Position numbers and translations under genes: made by a program
Origin: Sipunculus nudus
Lineage: Eukaryota > Annelida > Sipuncula > Golfingiida > Sipunculidae
Assembly (NCBI GenBank): GCA_026874595.1
Contig: CM049310.1
Coordinates: forward strand, 24,973,058-25,037,057
Length of the DNA: 64,000 nt
Direction: 5' to 3'
Notes under the pieces: model-generated
What the model saw: the letters and a program-made list of their open reading frames with translations, nothing else
Databases searched by the model: none
Told to the model about the DNA's origin: nothing
Shown: piece after piece, positions 1 through 14,000 of the stretch
How the letters are laid out: every line of letters begins with the position of its first letter
Position numbering within the stretch: position 1 is the stretch's first letter

Positions 1-3000
1 TCTCTTAAAAGGGGTGTTCATTAAAATCTCCCCTGGTGAGACTCCCTTGGCTTTTACTGCAGGTAAACACCACCATTAACTTATCAGATGTCCTGGTTTG
101 CTGCCACTTTCAGGTTTCACTTTTGAAACATTAATGTGTATGCAATTTTACATTTAGCTTTTTCTGAATTATGACATAGCTACACCAGCCACTCTTTGAA
201 TATCATATGAGAGAGGGTTTTAAAATTTCAGTATATTTGTGAAAATAGTAAAGAACTTTCAGTTGTATATTTTATATAAAGGTCATTATTGAATACTGAC
301 TTTTCACTAACTGTGTTGAAATATTCCAAGATACTTGGACATTTCATGTGTACAGCATGCAACATATGTGGCACAAAACATTGGAACAAAAAGAATATTT
401 GAAATTATTGAACTTAAATTAAAGTGTATCATGAAACATTGGTTAATGTATAGAACGTTTTTCATTGAATATTCTTCTAATGCACAAAATATAGGTAAAT
501 CTTTTGTGTGTTATAGCCAGTGCCCATTCTTGTCACAGTAATTTTCTTGCATAGATAGATGTTTCTTACTTTATTTAATGTTTTAGTGGGTTTGGTGTAG
601 CTATGATCACTTAGTCTTACTCTTTGTGTTGTTTCACTTTATTGCTTGAAATAATCTATTAAATGGAAAGAAGTTGTGTAAAATTTCCCTTGATTAAACT
701 ATAAAATAGGAGAGCTTTTCCCCTGTAGCATTTATTTACATAGTTTTGCTTCCTAAACATGTGTTCTCTAAACCACCAGTCCCTAGACAAGTTCTTTTGA
801 TAACTGATTCCAAGATAAAGACATCTGAAGGTCTCACATCATGTTATCTTGATGGTCTGTCTCATTGTATTCTCTTCACATCATTGTTTCAACATCAAGG
901 TATGTCCTAATATTTATATCTTTCCTTACATCATTGGAAGGCTGAGTCATAGCTTTATTACTGGATAATGTCTGGGAAACAAACAGCCCACCAGAAAAGC
1001 CAACCAGATGGTCCATACTTCACTGGCCACAACTGATATGAAAATTAAGCTTTCTGAACAGTGGATAGAGATCAAATCTCCTTCCTGTGCAGTATTACAT
1101 TGGTATATTACTACCGTGTTATAAGACTTCAGTGTTATAATACTGCAGTATTATAATACCACAGTGTTACATTGCTACACTGTTACAGTACTACAGTGTA
1201 ACAATTCTAGTGCTTTAATATGTTTTGTAAAGCCTTTTTATTTACCAACATCCATGAGGAAAAAACTATGGTCATATTCTCCTCTGGCACACTTGTAATA
1301 TTTGGTAGTTGCTGACGGTTAAGGTAAACATTTTCCATGCTCTATAACCTTCGTTTATCCCCAGTCCATGCTGAGAATGTTATGTATATATGTTATGTAT
1401 TGGTGAACATTCTTTCAAGAAGAATATTGTTCAGTGTGTGAAACCTCATTAACTTTTTATAATTTCAGTCACTGGTGAAGTCATGTTGATGAATGTAAAA
1501 CTTTTCCGGATAAATGCGGATGCTATAACAGTTTAAAGAGCAGGAAATGCTAAAACTGACGTCACACTAACCAACAAAGGTTCAAGGGAGGCCTTTCATG
1601 CCAACAAGTTGTTAACAGGGTGTGTCTTTAAGGTCTTTGTGTGAGGCCACTTTGTGGAGCAATGGGTTTTGTTTCACAGCCAAACCCCTGTCACTGTTTA
1701 GTATAGAGGATGACCTGTTAATAGAAAATTGTTTTTCATACTTAAAACCTTCAACTTAATGCATGCTGTTCCATCATTTCATTTTGAAAATTTCTTTTTC
1801 TATCACATTGTCTGAACATCCAGGGATTTATCTTAGTGACAGGTAGTGCAGAGTAACATTTTAGCCATTTTTTTTTACATTTAAGGAAAGATGTTCTTAT
1901 TCTAAACAAGTCATCATGAAGCTTTTTCATCAGATCTTGTAGCCAGCTGAATCATGACCATGTATCAAGCTCTACATTCTTATGTAGTTCTCATAATCTG
2001 TTGGTCAAACTGTTGCTTCTAGCTTACTTCAGTTTAATTTTAGAAACCAGCAGAATTAAACTCTGGAATTTACTGGTATTTTCCTTACAACTGATGGTAT
2101 CAAGACAGGCTGTTCGGCTCAGACTTTGACCTAAGACTTCTGGCCCTTGACCTTTTGGATCCAAAGGAAGCAAAAGGCTGTAATCAATAAAATTTTATAC
2201 TTCTTTGGGACTTGGGCAAACTTTAAATGTCACAGTTAAGACCATAAACTGATTCCTGCCAAGGTTTTAAGCTTTTTATGCACCGTTGGGTATAAGTCTC
2301 TGTGAAAACAACAGTCCACCAGGTGTCTGGGTATCACAGAAAAGAAATAAAGAAATTGTCCATTGTTTCAGCCGAGCTTTTTATGGCAGTTTTGATTTTT
2401 AAACACATGACAGAAGGGCTGTTGATCTGATGTATTGGAGTTTGTATGTGGAGACAGCTGTGGTTTTACGTCCTATAAGACATGCGAATCCACATGTGGT
2501 CTCACTGGATCAAATGCTGATTTTATTTTTACAACTGGTGTGTATTTCAGAAGCAGGAAGTCTTTCTGCATAACCCTGTATGTTTTAGGAAGAAAATAAT
2601 TTGTCATCCCTACACCTCTGAAGACCTTGGCTGTGGTCCGGCTGTGACAGAGACCTTAAGGGTTCCAGCATCACTGGCTGTGCTTGTTTATCCTTCCCGT
2701 CTCAGGGCACACTTTGTTTAAGGAGATTTCTTTAAAAAAAATCTTGTTTTATGCAGAATCTGCTCGCAGGAAATGCCTAAGTGTTTTAATGTTCTACCTC
2801 ACACACAGTAAGCATGTACAGATAAATGTGTGATATCAGATGTACATACATCTAACTGCAGACAAGATGCTTCAACCAGATTAAATAAGATACATTTCAG
2901 GTTTAAATCAAGCTTTTGTCAAAGTACAAATTCATATATACACATAAACAGTTTATGAATCGTCCATTCCAACAGTAGCTTCATTGAAGAAGATGCCTCT

Positions 3001-3113
3001 ATTTAAACTTTGTGTTGTCATGTGTGCCAGATGTCCTAGCATCTTGCAGTAATTATATATGTTATGTTTGTCAGAGCTTGACAGTTATAATGTTTAAGAT
3101 ATGTATTCATCAT
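1..3113. other. No gene recognised
   Basis: AT-rich sequence without a supportable ORF or RNA gene. A patch at 1115-1205 has short degenerate repeats around CAGTGTTATAATACTG. Non-coding first exons of EXTL3 could lie here or beyond the window edge; none can be identified. Confidence 0.6.
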
Positions 3114-4407
3114 TGTATCCCCAGACAAAGTCGGGGGATACTATGTTTTCATACTGGTCCCGCCGCCGCTGCCGCATATAAATCTTGTTGGCGCGATAAC
3201 TCAAAAAATATTTCACGGATCTTAACTTAGTATAAGTATAGATATGGGTGAGAGGATGACGCCTATTTAAAATGAGGTCATGACCTTGATTAGGAGAGTG
3301 TCCTTGACCTTGAATAGGTCCAATTTTGGGGAAAATTACACAAATTCTTAAATATCTCAAGAAATCTTGCATGGATTGATCCCAAAATCAAGTTGATGGA
3401 AGATCATGGATAGGGTTGTCATGTTCCAGAAACTGGTGGCGCCACCTAGTATTCTTTACTTGTTTTCGTGCCGTTTAATACCCCCAAAATTGCTACTTGA
3501 CAGTACTGTGAGCATTATAAGTCAAAAACTAATGGACAGATTTCTTTTATATTATGCATATGCATAGATATTGGTTATGGGATGATGTTTATTTAAATTG
3601 GGGTCATTACCTTTCCTATGAGAGTGGCCTTGACCTTGAATATTGCCATATATGGTGAAAATCACACAAAATCATTAATTTCTCAATAAGGGATGCATGG
3701 ATTGGTCCAAAAATCAACTTGACCGAAGATCTTGGATAGTAATGTCATGTACCAGAAACAGGTGGCGCCACCTGTAATTCTTTTACTTGTTTTTGTGCCG
3801 TTTAATACCCCCATCATTGCCACTTAACAGTACTGTGAGCATTATAAGTCAAAAACTATAAGACAGATTTCTTTCATATTATGCATATACATAGACATGG
3901 GTTATGGGATGATGTATATATAAATTGGGGTCATGACCTTTCCTGTTAGAGTGGCCTTGACCTTGAATATTGCCATATATGGTGAAAATTACACAAAATC
4001 ATTAATATCTCAATAAGGGATGCCTTGATTGGTCCAAAAATCAACTTGACCAAAGATCTTGGATAGTGTTTTCATGTACCTGAAACTGATAGTGCCACCT
4101 GTTATTCTTTTACTTTTTTTCGTGCCGTTTAATACCCCATCATTGCCACTTAACAGTACTGTGAGCATTATAAGTCAAAAACTAATGGACAGATTTCTTT
4201 CATATTATGCATATACATAGACATGGGTTAGGGGATGATGTATATTGAAATTGGGGTCATGACCTTTTCTATGAGAGTGACCTTTAAATTTCTATGAGTG
4301 TGGTCTGATATTAATTGTTGCTGAAGATGAGGGGCTTATCTTAAAGGGGGGGGGGATTAATTGTCTGGGGATACTATGGCACCTGCGGTGCCAAGAAATA
4401 TCTAGTT
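3114..4407 (+). repeat. Helentron/pearl-like tandem-core element, copy A
   Basis: Starts TGTATCCCCAGACAA and has the inverse TTGTCTGGGGATA near its 3' end. This is followed by the hairpin GGCACC-TGC-GGTGCC and the end TATCTAGTT. Between lie about 3.5 tandem units of roughly 330 bp. Each has a block around GGTGGCGCCACC, then CATTGCCACTTAACAGTACT, ATGCATATACATAGA and GTCATGACCTTTCCTATGAG. A G-run precedes the tail. An asymmetric terminal inverted repeat, tandem core, simple-sequence tract and 3' palindrome are the hallmarks of non-autonomous helentron-type elements (DINE-1, bivalve pearl/CvE). Assignment to that class is by structure. Confidence 0.8.
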
Positions 4408-7400
4408 ATGAAAGATGATAGGGTAAAATGTGCAGAACCCTCATCAGATGAGATTAAAGTACACATGTGCCATGACAAATTTCCCAAACAGATAGCATAT
4501 GGGGAACATTGATAAAAATATAAAAACATTAGCCTTAACCAAGATCTGTGTGGAGTATCTGATACTTGATACAACATATATTTAACATTAATCACTTCAA
4601 TATAATATCAGATATATTCATTTTTATTACCATAATCAATATCTTTATTTAACAATGTATATACAACATTCCTCATAGAAATTTGAGTTCGTTCCTGATA
4701 TTAATTGGTATTAGCCATTTTCAACATTGTAACTTTTGACTTTTTCCTCGAACATCACTGGTAATGAGTCTTAATGAGTTGTATACAGAATGTTGTTTTG
4801 AAAAGGGTCTGGCTATTTTTTTCATATTAATATTTTCTTCTGGTTGTTTTCCCAGTACTGTTGTGGAGTAGAATTTTAGTTCATGTACTGAACCAGTTAT
4901 TTTTATAGTGCAGCAAATAGTCTTAAAGTATATGCATGGCAGCCACATGAAAACTTAATTACAACTGTTACTTTGATGCTGGATAAACAGTGTAGAGAAA
5001 GGGATATACAACATGTAGTCATCCTTTAAAGTACATATTGGGTTTTAGCAACTGACTGTGAAGGACTGACTTTGTAGAAGGAGCTTTCTGTCACCAGTAC
5101 ATTCTCTGACATCCTAGGCAGGGCACTGAATGTCATCCTTTGAACCAGGCAGCACGTTTTATGTTGAGATCACAGGGAAGGCGCAGCGTGTAATGTTTAC
5201 CATTAACACGCTAGCAAAACCAGCAGCAGGTCTTCTGAACCTCTTGCTATAATGACCAAATTTCTATCTCCAGAAGGTGACATGGATGGAAGAAGGAAAT
5301 GATCCAAGGCTTGAAATGTTATGCACTTCCTAGGAACATTGAATATAAATACCTTGTCTGTCAGTTTTTAGCTCTCATTGTTATACTTCTTCCATGTATT
5401 TTTTTTTATTGATGGTTCTGTGGTTACTTGGATATTTGTTTGGTTTTTCTGTCAGGAACTGTAAAGTTATGAACAGCTTTGATGAAATTAATTTGATGGA
5501 ATAAACCATCATATTAAGGAGATAATCTGAGTCATCATAAATTTATTTTAAGGATTTTAACCAATGTGAGATACAATTATATGTTTATTCCAGCCAAGGG
5601 CCAGACACATTCAATAGTATTAGGGACTGCCTTTGTTCCATTGAGCAGAGCTCACCTGTGATGCAGCCATGGAGTTCATGAACCTTAATTGACACATTCT
5701 TCTGTGTAGAACACACCAAAGTTTGATTAAGATCTGGATTGAGGTATGCATGGGGTCTCTAATTCTCTCTAGTTTATGGTCTTTTCTCACTTATTGATCC
5801 ATGAGGGCCGGTTAAGATAAATTTTGCATATTTTCACAGCCTTCAAAAATTTCAATAATTAATGCAGTACATGTCCTGGAAAACAATATGAACTGTTTTT
5901 TATTGACAAAAACACACACATTGGGAAGACTTTTGAAGTGAGTTTTCAGTTTACATGACCTGACAGATACTGACAGTTATCACCACTTTCAGCTAGTACT
6001 CATATTGATTTTACAAACACACACCAGTATAACAAGATTGTATACACTTGTCACTGAGCTATCCTTCATACACTGTCAGGTATTCTAGTCTGGCTACTAT
6101 GTTAAAACCATTACAGCGTTCACGTTTGCTTCAATCAGTCCCTGGAGAACCCACCAGCTCCATGCAATATTTATTTTACATGGGGTTTTCTGGGAATGGG
6201 GACATTTTTTCTATAGCAAATAGTCCCTGCTGACAGGGAAGATATCAGTTGCTTGGATTTAGTGTGTATTACAACCCACGCCTGCAGTGTAGCCTGTTCT
6301 GTACCAGTGTTTGCAGACTACCATGCTGCTGAAGTTTAAGAAGTGATGTATAATTCATCTGAGCAATGTTTTTGGTGAGCATTGACTAGTATGTTGAAGT
6401 CTTGTGGGTCATTCAGTGCAAGATACTCTGCTAATAGATAGAGGAAAAAGCACAATATGAGCATGGTCTGCGTGATGTCTCAGTCATCTGACTGGGATGC
6501 TGGTAGCCAGCTGCTTTAGGGCTGATAGCATACAGTAACACAGAGATGGTAATTTAAGTCTGTACATGTTGTCAGAGAGTCTGATACAGTAATACAGAGA
6601 GGGTGATATGCCAGTAATCATGTACATACAGTCCTAGAGTTTGAGTAGCTCCACCACAATGGTACTGATGTCCTACAGCATGTAGAGGTAGGTGGAGGTG
6701 AACATTATTTAATGTCACCTGGTCGGGATCTAGCCAGAAATGTTCACAGGAGTGGTCAAGTACTTCAAATTCATCAAACGCTATCTGTTTAAATAATGGT
6801 ACTAAATTATATAATGAACATATTTGCAAGAGTAATCAAATATCAGTCAGATTAAGATTTTAACCAAAATAAGATAGAAACAGATTTTCAATAACATAAT
6901 TTGCATAACTCCCCAGACAGACAGTGCTTGCATGCGTGTTCTATGAAGAAATATCAGGTCTGTTTTAACTTCCTGTTTAACATTTCTTGTGCCAGAATCT
7001 CCATCATGACATGACAGCAAGTGATCAGTTTCATCAAATTCTGAAAAGAATCAAGATCTCATACACTTAAAGACTGTGTCACGTAATGAATATATACAAT
7101 GAAAGTTATTTATTTAGTGTGAGGACTTCTGTATTTTCCAGCAAATCTTATCAACAGGTGTCAGAATTTAGAAACAACTGTGAACTGCAGGTAAATTCTA
7201 CTTAGGGACTTATAACTGTCTGCATACTTACTTCATGTATAATTAAGTGTAAGTATAGAGACAGATGACTTAAAGCTAGCTCTTTGTATGTTACAGGCAA
7301 AATACTAAAAATTCAGAGACTGTTGAGTCATAGCTGTTTTTGTAACTGTGGCCTATAATACTTAAATTAAACTTTAAAATGAATTTTGACACTGATGTAT

Positions 7401-8877
7401 CAAAAATTCATTTGGTCCTTCTGATAATTTAATTTGGACCCTGAATCAGTACATAAAATATGAGCTTCTGAACAGGTCATTTTCCTCAACTCAGGAGGTG
7501 TTGTGTGCTTTTAGGACATATTCAGTCACATTTGATATTGTTATGATAATGATGACTGACATCCTCACAGGTGATGAGTAACTCTGATAATAATACCATC
7601 AGAATATATAATAATACCATCAGAATATTGCAGCACACTGAAAAAAAATCTTTGCTCTGTTAATATGTGGTTCATGAACAGAGTCATTCAATCCCTATCT
7701 AAACAAGCCACATTTAGAGTGAATTGATTGTTACCTAGGCATTCTCTTGGATAATGGTGCGTCAAAGTGGCCATTAGCTCAGCGTGATGTTGGTGCTGAT
7801 CAGTCTGAATGTGCGGGGTATATCCTAAACTATTGACGGTTTTTAGCTGTTTAATTTAATGGTGTCTAGTGTCAAGGCTGTGGCCTTTCCCTGTGTCCAC
7901 TGTTTGATAGTAACTGCACATTACCGCTGCATGCTTACAAAGCCGTGGACAGGGTAATGTTGGTGCTAATCAGTCTGAATGTGCGGGGTATATCCTAAAC
8001 TACTGACGGTATTTAGCTGTTAAATTTAATGGTGTCTAGTGTCAAGGCTGTGGCCTCTCCCTGTGTCCACTGATTGATATTAACTGCACATTACTGCTGC
8101 ACGCTCACAAAGCCGTGGACAGACCATCGTTTAGCAGCCCTGCTTGACTGGCCAGTGCTTACCAGCATAACACATCAATAATTCTCAGCATTTATGAAAT
8201 TTAGACAGGCCACATGGTGAGTATATCGTGATCAGTATCACCAAGTTCTTGGTACGTCGTGTATGGCATACACTGAATATACTGACATCATGAGGCTGTT
8301 GTTGCTTTAAACTACGGCTACATTACTGAATGATATGATCACTTATAACAATCCACCTTTATTTGCCTTCTTGGGACAGCATATTTGGACAAATAATCTA
8401 CAGGCAATGCACACATTTGTATCTGAACCATCTAGTTTGGGTAATTGTTTTGAACTTTAAAAGTTCATTATAGTACCTTCCAGGTTTGAATTTGTCAGTT
8501 TTTATATGATGGGCATCATTCATCACAGCATTTTGCCAGTTCTTGAGGATACATTAACTCAAAGTAGAAATTACAAAAAAATAGTTTATGTTCAGTTAAC
8601 TTTTGATCTAGTGACCATAAAGTCACTGTATGATATTATATCAGGTACATTATTTCTACTTTTATATATTTTAGTAATTTCTAAATAATTCAGTAACAGT
8701 TAAGCAATGTCAAGAGGCTCTGTCTTGTTTAGTTGCAGGCCGTTCTGTTTATTGATATAATTAAAATATATCCATAGGTTCTGTGTTACATAATCTCAAG
8801 TCATTTTATCAAATTTTTTTAAATACAGAAACCATTTAATATTAGTCATGCCCAATAATTGCGTGTTGTTGTTTCAG
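4408..8877. other. EXTL3 upstream flank, no gene recognised
   Basis: Apart from the duplication at 7786-8124 and a short repeat of ATAATACCATCAGAATAT at 7590-7626, nothing is recognised. Because the first visible EXTL3 exon has a splice acceptor, this is more likely intron than promoter. Confidence 0.5.
7786..8124. repeat. Two-copy 170-bp tandem duplication
   Basis: The segment starting TGTTGGTGCTGATCAGTCTG at about 7788 recurs at about 7958 with few differences, through CACAAAGCCGTGGACAG. It lies about 0.8 kb upstream of the first recognised EXTL3 exon. Confidence 0.9.
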
Positions 8878-9010
8878 GTTTCTGTGGTGAGTGAGAGATG
8901 CTGGAGGTTACAGCAGTCATTGTGACTTGAGCTGCGTCAATGGGGTCGGTATCCTCTGTCACTGTTGAGGACCATGAATAAGATGCCACTGATGGTTACT
9001 GTTGAGGACC
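8878..9010 (+). promoter_or_regulatory. EXTL3 5' untranslated segment with two upstream ORFs
   Basis: A pyrimidine-rich acceptor (TTGTTTCAG) ends at 8877, so this exon is probably entered by splicing from an upstream non-coding exon that I cannot place. Two short upstream ORFs precede the main start: ATG at 8898 (10 codons, TGA ending 8930), and ATG at 8974 (14 codons, TGA at 9016-9018), which overlaps the main ATG at 9011 in another frame. Such an overlapping upstream ORF normally lowers main-frame initiation. The main start was set at 9011 because the frame upstream has only a non-AUG TTG at 9002. Confidence 0.65.
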
Positions 9011-11009
9011 ATGAATGAAATGCCAGTGGCACATCGTGGCGGGTTCTGGCACTGGGTGGCCACCATCCGGCTGTCCAGACTCATCGCTCTCCTCCTGCTT
9101 ATCCTCGTGATGGTTCCACTCATTGCACATCAGTACCTGTCAGCAATCAGCAGCGACCTCTACAGCACAGACACGCATCACTCCAGGTCAAAGCTGGAAC
9201 ACCCTGAGGACATTTCAAGCTTGAAATACAGTGATTTAAAATTCCGTATTGAAGAACTGAAAAGGATTAAAGCATCTGTGAATAATGAATTACGTGATCT
9301 TGAAAGCCGGCGACAGAAGCTGCATGCTGAAATATCAGGATATAATACACATATAGAGAAATTGAAAAATGAATTTGAAAAGACTCATAAGGATTTTGAA
9401 CAACTAAAAACAAGTATAGAAAATACAAGAGTGGAACAGGAAGAGCTGAAACTAAAAAATATGCCAGACATACAGTCTCCCCATCGTATCTTGCCCAGTC
9501 TCACAGACTTTGGCAACATTTCACCCCCAGCTTACCCAGGTAACTGTAAGATGCATAATTGCTTTGACTACTCCAGGTGCTCTCTAACTTCACAGTTCCC
9601 GGTGTATATGTATAACCCCAGTGAAACAATGTTAACACAACAAGAACATGACACATTTATAAAATCATCTATGAGCTATGCACTCAATACTAGTCCGCAT
9701 ATGACCTATGACCCACACATAGCATGTCTGTACATGGTGCTTGTAGGTGACCTTGACAGGTCAGATCAAGGTGAATACAATAGCACCTTAATTAGTAAAA
9801 AACTACGAGAACTGCGCCACTGGCATGGTGACGGTCATAATCATATTCTTGTCAACCTAGCAAGATCGACGTCTAATAAAGCTATGTTTGAGGGTGCTGA
9901 TATCGGTCGAGCGATGGTGGCCCAGTCAACCTTCACAGACGGACATTTCCGAGAAGGTTTTGATGTTCTCCTGCCTCCATCAATTAGCCTTTCCCACGGT
10001 GAGGTGTGGGACCAGCTATCACCAATATCGCCAGCCAGACGTAAACATTTAATGTCCTTTTGGGGGCAGTATTCCTCTTTTACTAGTTCACACATGCCTG
10101 GTCCTATTCAAAAGTCAGGTGCTCAACCAAATGTGCTGTACAAAAGAACAGGCCTGGCTGGAGGAAGGACGTTACAGCAAGTTAATGACCACCATTTATC
10201 AGCCAGAGCGGTAATGCAAGCAGGGACGGAACTAGTTGAGCTAGTGGCTCATGAAAATACCATTGTCCAGACGCTCAAGCAAATGCAAGTGTCCTATCCA
10301 ATGGATAATTTCCACTTTGAGTTCATCTGTGGAGAAAAGGTGCTGCATTCATTAGCTGGGGAGTGGGCTATTTGTGGATCTAAGGAGCGAAGCAGTGCCC
10401 TGTTACAGCAGTCTACGTTTTCCTTGATTATAGCCCCTACAAATTATTCCTATATCTCATCTGTGAGCCTGCAGACTAGTCTCAACGAAGCATTAAAGCA
10501 CGGTGCTATACCAGTGATACTTGGGGATTCTGTCAAACTGCCTTTTAGTGATCTGATAAAGTGGGATAAAGCAGTGGTTCTGCTCCCTAAAGCTCGCATT
10601 CCAGAACTTCACTTCTTTATCCGGTCTTTTGGGGATGCTGATATCCTAGAGCTGCGGAGGCAGGGGAGGATCATCTATGAAACATACCTGGGCACAACTA
10701 AATCTATTGTAGATACGTTATTAGCATCCATTAGAACTAGATTACAGATACCTGCATTCCCTATAAGGGAGGAGCCTGCACCCAGTGTGTTCAATGCTTC
10801 TTTTGTACCTCTTAAAGAGGAGATTGTGGACCCGCAGCCTGAAACTGAAGGTGATGTTTTGGGGCCGATTGAGCCTCCACAGGCCTCACCCAGGTTCATG
10901 CGTAACTTCAGTCTGGGAAAGCAGTTGTTTAACATTCCAGGGGATCCATTCCACTTGTATCCCAGCATGCCATTTGCTCCTGTGATGCCTGCTGAAGCCA
11001 AGTTCATGG
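9011..11009 (+). CDS. EXTL3: EXTL3 coding exon 1: anchor, stem, GT47 domain
   Basis: Encodes residues 1-666 and ends in phase 1 (ATG G) before donor GTAAGA. It carries the membrane anchor, the coiled-coil stem and the whole exostosin (GT47) domain in one uninterrupted exon. This includes the segment [13 protein letters not shown], typical of exostosin folds. The exon-intron border falls inside the conserved [14 protein letters not shown] stretch, which fixes the junction. Confidence 0.95.
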
Positions 11010-14000
11010 GTAAGACATAGTTTAAGTTATGCATACTTTTTAAAATGATTTCCAAAATGTATGTTAGCACACCTTTATGAATGCATCATTGTAAATATAA
11101 TATGTCCATGGACCAAGTGCACTGCAAGAAGATGTTTTCAAGCAAATGTTGTAAGAAATTGGGAAAGATTGAGACATAATTTAAAAGTAGTGTCGTGTTG
11201 ACATATATTAAATATAAGGTTAATTTTTTTTTCAAGGGAAAATGTAGTAGGGTTGAGCGGGATTTGAACCCATGTCCGCAGCATGCAAGTCCAGTGTTCA
11301 AATAATGCAAGCTACCATGGCAAAATAATTAGGTCCACCTGGCATTAATGTACCCTGCAAAAGACCTTACTCCATAAAAACGAAAAAAAAACCTCCTCCC
11401 CAGCTCAAACCAAAAAGGAAAAATCTTCTCAAATAAAATCAGCCATGCTAAACATTTATTTATGCATTAATAGTACAGTTTCTTCAATTGATCCTGATAT
11501 ACAGTTGAGGGTAAAACTAGAAACAGGATATTATCAGATTAATAAAGTTTAGTCTGCATGAATATTGATATTATTAAATCAAGCACAACTTACTGTTATA
11601 CCATAAGAAAAAAAGTCATACAAAGTCATTTTAACAGCAGCTCATTATACTGGTATTTCTGTTGTATAACCGGGCTGGGAGTTCTAGCTTAGATAAAATA
11701 TTGATCAGAGATATTGATTTGGTGAATAAAAAATAAGATTTGGTCAACATGGGAACTTGCAGAACAGGTGTTTGTTCAATATAATGACCCATTTGACTGC
11801 CCTCTGGAGATTTAATGATTCATCATTCTATTCAGCTTGTATCCACAATACCTGTCTTGCCACTGTAGACTTTTTCAATGTACTTTAATTTTCATGTAAG
11901 ATTTTTTGTACTTTACACTTTACACCTGAAAAAGTACAAAACATCTTTCATGAAAATTAAGGTCTTTTGTATTCTCTGTTTCTCCAGCATTAGGTAATGA
12001 TCATCAGTTATGGCAGGAAATTTGTTTTAAGAATAACAGGCCAGCAGGGCCTGAGGTTTACAGGTTTCACAGCAAAACCATGACATTTACAGGCCCAATA
12101 TTTTGCAGATGAGTTCAGTGTATATTCAAGGACTGATCAAAACTAAATAGATAATATGGTTTAATTGTACTATACTAAGAATTTGTTCATAACATGGAAT
12201 AGAGCATAAACATTACATGAGCTTATTGATTTGGTGATTCAGAATGTTAAATTACATCCAAGCTAATTAATGCATCATGTTGCAGCATATTGTAATGGAT
12301 TGTCTTTATATTTTTCAGGATCAGGATATGGGTTCCGGCCTATAGGGCGGGGTGAAGGAGGGGCCGGGAAAGAGTTTAATCAGGCTCTGGGAGGCAACGT
12401 ACCAAAGGAACAGTTTACAAGTTAGTATTGTTCTCATCTGCCTGACACTTTGAATGGTATAAGATCAGTTGTACAGCTTGTCACCAATATTCATTTATTT
12501 GTTCTCATCCCAGGTTTAAGTTACTGTGAGTCTGGAACAAATCATGCATTTTTATAAATTTGAATTCTGTATTAATTTAAAAAAAAACATCTTTTCTAAA
12601 ATAAACACTATTCTTCTTTACTAAATCAATTTGAATATTCTAAGTTTTCAGTAGCTGTCATGTTGCCGATTTCCTGGAGGTAATATATTGGTTAAAAAAT
12701 ATAAAAAAATCTTCAAAACAGGTTCATCCAAAGTGACTCAAGATTATCACTGGACCAACTTTAAATTATGGATTCCTTCTCTCTGGATGTATATTTAATT
12801 ACTATGGAAGAACTGTTTGATATAATTTCTAACATAAAGATTTTTTTTTCTGACAGTTGTTATGCTGACATATGAGAGAGAAGCAGTCTTGATACATGCC
12901 CTCCAGCGCCTGAAAGGGTTACCTCACCTTAATAAGGTGGTTGTTGTCTGGAACAGCCCTCGTTCACCGACACCTGAACTAAAGTGGCCGGAGATCGGGG
13001 TCAATATCCATGTGAGCTATGTTTTTTATGGAGGACCTTATACATATTGTAGTATAGTCTGATCACTCTTATTTTGTATCTTTGTGCATGATTAATTCTG
13101 ATATTTATTGCTTTGTAATCAAATGAATTTACCATAGTAGGAAGAATGAGACGCAAATATCATCAGGACTTTTTTGTACCTTGTTGAAACACAGAAATTT
13201 GTCAATTTGCATTAGTTGGTGCTGTGATAGGTTATTGTTGAAAACACATTAAGATGGTTGCTTCGAGACATTGCAGCAGATAATGATTGTCTCAGGCGAT
13301 TTTACTGGGCATATAGCTGATATGGTATATACTGTATTACAGGTAGTAAGAACGGCACGGAATAGCCTGAACAATCGCTTCTTGCCGTATGACTCCATTG
13401 AGACAGACGCTGTTTTATCAATAGATGATGATGCACATCTTCGCCATGATGAGATTATGTTTGGATTCAGGTAAATGAGCTGAAACTTTATAACTTATAA
13501 TATATGTATTATACTATTTTTTCATACTGGTCCCACCGCCGCCGCTGCATATAAATCTTGTTGGCGCAATAACGCAAAAAATATTTCACTGATCTTTACC
13601 AAACTTGGTATATGTATAGATATGGGTGAGAGGACGACGTCTACTTAAAATGAGGTCATGACCTTGGCTAGGAGAGTGTCCTTGACCTTGAATAGGTCCA
13701 AATTTGGGGAAAATCACACAAATTCTTAAATATCTCAAGAAATCTTGCATGGATTGATCCCAAAATCAAGTTGATGGAAGATCATGGATAAGGTTGTCAT
13801 GTTTCAGAAACTGGTGGTGGCACCTATTATTCTTTACTTGTTTTCGTGCTGTTTAATCCCCTATCATTGCCACTTAACAGTACTGTGAGCATTATAATTC
13901 AAAAACTAATGGACAGATTTCTTTCATATTATGCATATACATAGATATGGGTTATGGGATGATGTTTATTTAAATTGGGGTCATGACCTTTCCTATGAGA

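Noticed and set aside
9002-9010. Start of EXTL3 at a TTG codon
   Set aside because: A proper ATG follows nine bases later at 9011; non-AUG initiation is not needed.
10675-11070. 131-codon open stretch antisense to EXTL3
   Set aside because: Shadow of the strongly supported EXTL3 exon in another frame; no family resemblance.
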